A stretch of DNA of 7,668 nt from contig SZOR01000150.1 in NCBI GenBank assembly GCA_030263275.1, positions 1-7,668 on the forward strand, read 5' to 3'. Below are positions 6,391-7,668 of this stretch, piece by piece. The stretch comes from DSNY01 sp016861185. Its GTDB lineage: Bacteria; Pseudomonadota; Gammaproteobacteria; Burkholderiales; Burkholderiaceae_F. The notes beneath the pieces were generated by a model. That model had not been told where the DNA came from, searched no databases, and was given only the letters and a program-made list of their open reading frames with translations. Within the stretch, counting starts at the first letter, position 1; each line of letters begins with the position of its first letter. The translations under genes and the position numbers were made by a program.

Positions 6391-7299
6391 CTAGCGCCGA
6401 ATCAGATCCCCGACGATCTGCCGGAACTGCGCCGCGTTGCGCTGCGCCTTGTCCTCGTGGCAGTTGTTGAACAGCACGTGTACGCGGCGCGCCCGACGGG
6501 CGAGATCCTGCGCGTTCGACGCGAGCGCCTGCAGCTCGGCGGTCGAATACAGGTAGTTGAACCGCTCGGCCGAGGTCGCCAGGCCTTTCCTCGTCCACAT
6601 CTCCCGGTTGCGCCCGTGCAGGCGCAGGATCGCGAGGTCGGGACAGGTGACCTCCCAGACCTGCGGGATGCTCGATGCGAAGCCCTGCGGCTCGTCGACG
6701 ACGACGTGAACGAGCCCGTGATCGCGTTCGAACGCAATCGTCTTCTCGCGCGTCTTGTCGCCGAACCAGGATTTGTTGCGGAACTCGACCGCGAGCCGGA
6801 AGCCCTCGAGCATCTCCGCGCAACGCACGATGTGCTCGAAGCTATCGCGGCCGAACACGAACCACGGCGCGAACTGCAACAGCACGACGCCGAGCTTGCC
6901 CGACTGTCGCAGCGGCTCGAGCCCCAGGCGGAAGCGCCGCCACAGCTCGCCGCGGATCTCCTCGCTCAGGTCGCGCAGATAGAAGTTCGACTTGTCGGTC
7001 GGCGGCAGCGCCCTGCGCAGATCCGCGGGCAGCGCGGACGCCTGCGCCGGATGCCCGGTGAACAGGCGAAACGCCTTCGCGTTGAAGACGAAATCCGCCG
7101 GCGTTCGCTCGACCCACAGTTGCGCCGTGCGCTGGTTGGGCAGCGCGTAGTAGGTGCTGTCGATCTCGACCAGCGGAAACTGCACCGCGTAATACTGCAG
7201 CCGCGCTTCCGCCGTCTTCGCCTGCGGCGGGTAGAAGCGGCCCGACTTGATCAGCGTCGCGTCGGTCCAGGACGCGGTGCCGACGAGGACCTCACCCAT
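6391..7299 (-). CDS. DUF72 domain-containing protein (YecE-like TIM barrel)
   Basis: A 302-aa protein of usual family length. The DUF72 landmarks appear in order: VGTASWTD (6-13) with FYPP (22-25), VEIDSTYYALP (44-54), TPADFVFNAKAF (66-77), KLGVVLLQFAPWF (135-147), LAVEFRNKSW (169-178), VHVVVDEPQGF (197-207), LAILRLHGRN (222-231) with W235, NYLYSTAEL (248-256), and HVLFNNCHEDKAQRNAAQF (274-292). The family is predicted to form a TIM-barrel-like fold with conserved charged residues (E45, E172, R174, D202, R226, H228, N278, N288); I know of no settled biochemical function. No signal peptide is seen, so it is cytosolic. The start at 7299 places VGTASW at the usual distance from the N-terminus; the RBS is weak (GGGAA about 15 nt upstream). 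The stop of the upstream partial gene lies only 37 nt away on the same strand, suggesting one transcript. Confidence 0.93.
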   Translation of the reverse strand: MGEVLVGTASWTDATLIKSGRFYPPQAKTAEARLQYYAVQFPLVEIDSTYYALPNQRTAQLWVERTPADFVFNAKAFRLFTGHPAQASALPADLRRALPPTDKSNFYLRDLSEEIRGELWRRFRLGLEPLRQSGKLGVVLLQFAPWFVFGRDSFEHIVRCAEMLEGFRLAVEFRNKSWFGDKTREKTIAFERDHGLVHVVVDEPQGFASSIPQVWEVTCPDLAILRLHGRNREMWTRKGLATSAERFNYLYSTAELQALASNAQDLARRARRVHVLFNNCHEDKAQRNAAQFRQIVGDLIRR

Positions 7300-7336
7300 T
7301 CGGCCGCTCGATTCCCAAGGACGGCGGCGCCATCAC

Positions 7337-7668
7337 TCACTGCCCGCCCTGCACCAGCCCGATGCGCCGGCGCAACCGTTCCGCCTCCGCGCGATCGCCC
7401 GCTTTCTCCGCACGCAGGAGCTGCACGTTGAGCCAGGCGAGCAAGGGGCGCCGCCAACCCTGCGCCGAGGCCGTTTCGATCGCGAGCGCGATCGTCGCGG
7501 GCGTAGCGCGGTTCGCGCGGAAGACGACACCGGCGGCGACGAGCCGCGCGAGCGGATCTTCGATCGCGCGCAATGCGGCGTCCGCGGCGTCGGCGCCAAG
7601 GCTCGCGGCCACGCCGCGATGCTGTTGCGGCAGTAACGCGGCGTCCTGCGGCTGCGGGCGCGCGGCGA
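7337..7668 (-). CDS. C-terminal part of an unrecognised helical protein (5'-truncated by window edge)
   Basis: The frame enters from the right edge and runs 110 codons to TGA at 7339-7337. The first visible residues are a Pro/Gln/Ala-rich stretch (ARPQPQDAALLPQQ), which looks like a linker. From ALRAIEDPLARLVAAG onward it is amphipathic helix: FRANRATPATIALAIETA, then GWRRPLLAWLNVQLLRAEKAG and a charged final helix AEAERLRRRIGLVQ. The even spacing of helices is reminiscent of TPR/SEL1-type repeats, but no family motif is certain. A GTG at 7612 could start a 91-aa version, but I see no Shine-Dalgarno just before it and the frame stays open upstream, so a longer protein is more likely. It is probably in an operon with the DUF72 gene. 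Function is not assigned. Confidence 0.6.
   Translation of the reverse strand, partial: AARPQPQDAALLPQQHRGVAASLGADAADAALRAIEDPLARLVAAGVVFRANRATPATIALAIETASAQGWRRPLLAWLNVQLLRAEKAGDRAEAERLRRRIGLVQGGQ

Noticed and set aside
3824..6823. A minus-strand frame without stops that extends the first regulator's frame to 1811 codons
   Set aside because: It runs antisense through the diiron, SBP56-like and part of the DUF72 genes and has low-complexity, charge-rich composition. Open antisense frames are expected in GC-rich coding DNA. Clear family motifs begin only near ATG 3823.
6082..7431. A 449-codon plus-strand reading frame
   Set aside because: It overlaps the end of the SBP56-like gene and is antisense to the DUF72 gene, with a composition typical of a shadow frame.

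Overview
The window looks like chromosomal DNA of a high-GC proteobacterium. Base composition is strongly GC-rich, reading frames end in G or C at third positions, and the gene families (OmpR-type winged helix fused to a predicted ATPase, DUF72, an exported SBP56-like protein) are common in Burkholderiales and related beta-/gammaproteobacteria. That taxonomic placement is inference. I see no tRNA, rRNA, CRISPR array, insertion sequence or phage gene.

Left half (1-3823, minus strand): two tandem paralogous regulators. The upstream one (3823 to 1388, 811 aa) is complete: an N-terminal OmpR/PhoB-type winged helix, an AAA/NB-ARC-like ATPase, and a helical TPR-like C-terminal half. The second starts at 1409, overlaps the stop of the first by 22 nt, and runs off the left edge (469 codons visible). 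Their DNA-binding domains are about 90% identical over roughly 89 residues, while their ATPase domains have diverged strongly. They probably read the same operator but sense different things.

Centre (3824-3991): a 168-bp divergent intergenic region. It holds four TTGA half-sites phased at 10, 10 and 11 bp, the geometry expected for a PhoB/OmpR-type winged-helix operator. A perfect 7-bp hairpin lies near the plus-strand start, and a 6-bp inverted repeat lies near the regulator start.

Right of centre (3992-6301, plus strand): a probable two-gene operon divergent from the regulators. The first gene encodes a 315-aa cytoplasmic ferritin-like diiron-carboxylate protein with two identically spaced E-x31-E-x2-H signatures. 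The second encodes a 442-aa exported beta-propeller of the selenium-binding protein (SBP56)/methanethiol oxidase family. The working model, which is inference, is that the twin regulators control this diiron plus SBP56 pair through the TTGA array. The pair would act in a redox, thiol or metal-related process on the two sides of the inner membrane.

Right end (6391-7668, minus strand, convergent): a complete DUF72 (YecE-like) TIM-barrel gene, preceded by the last 110 codons of an unrecognised helical protein that enters from the right edge. These two are probably co-transcribed and look unrelated to the central module.
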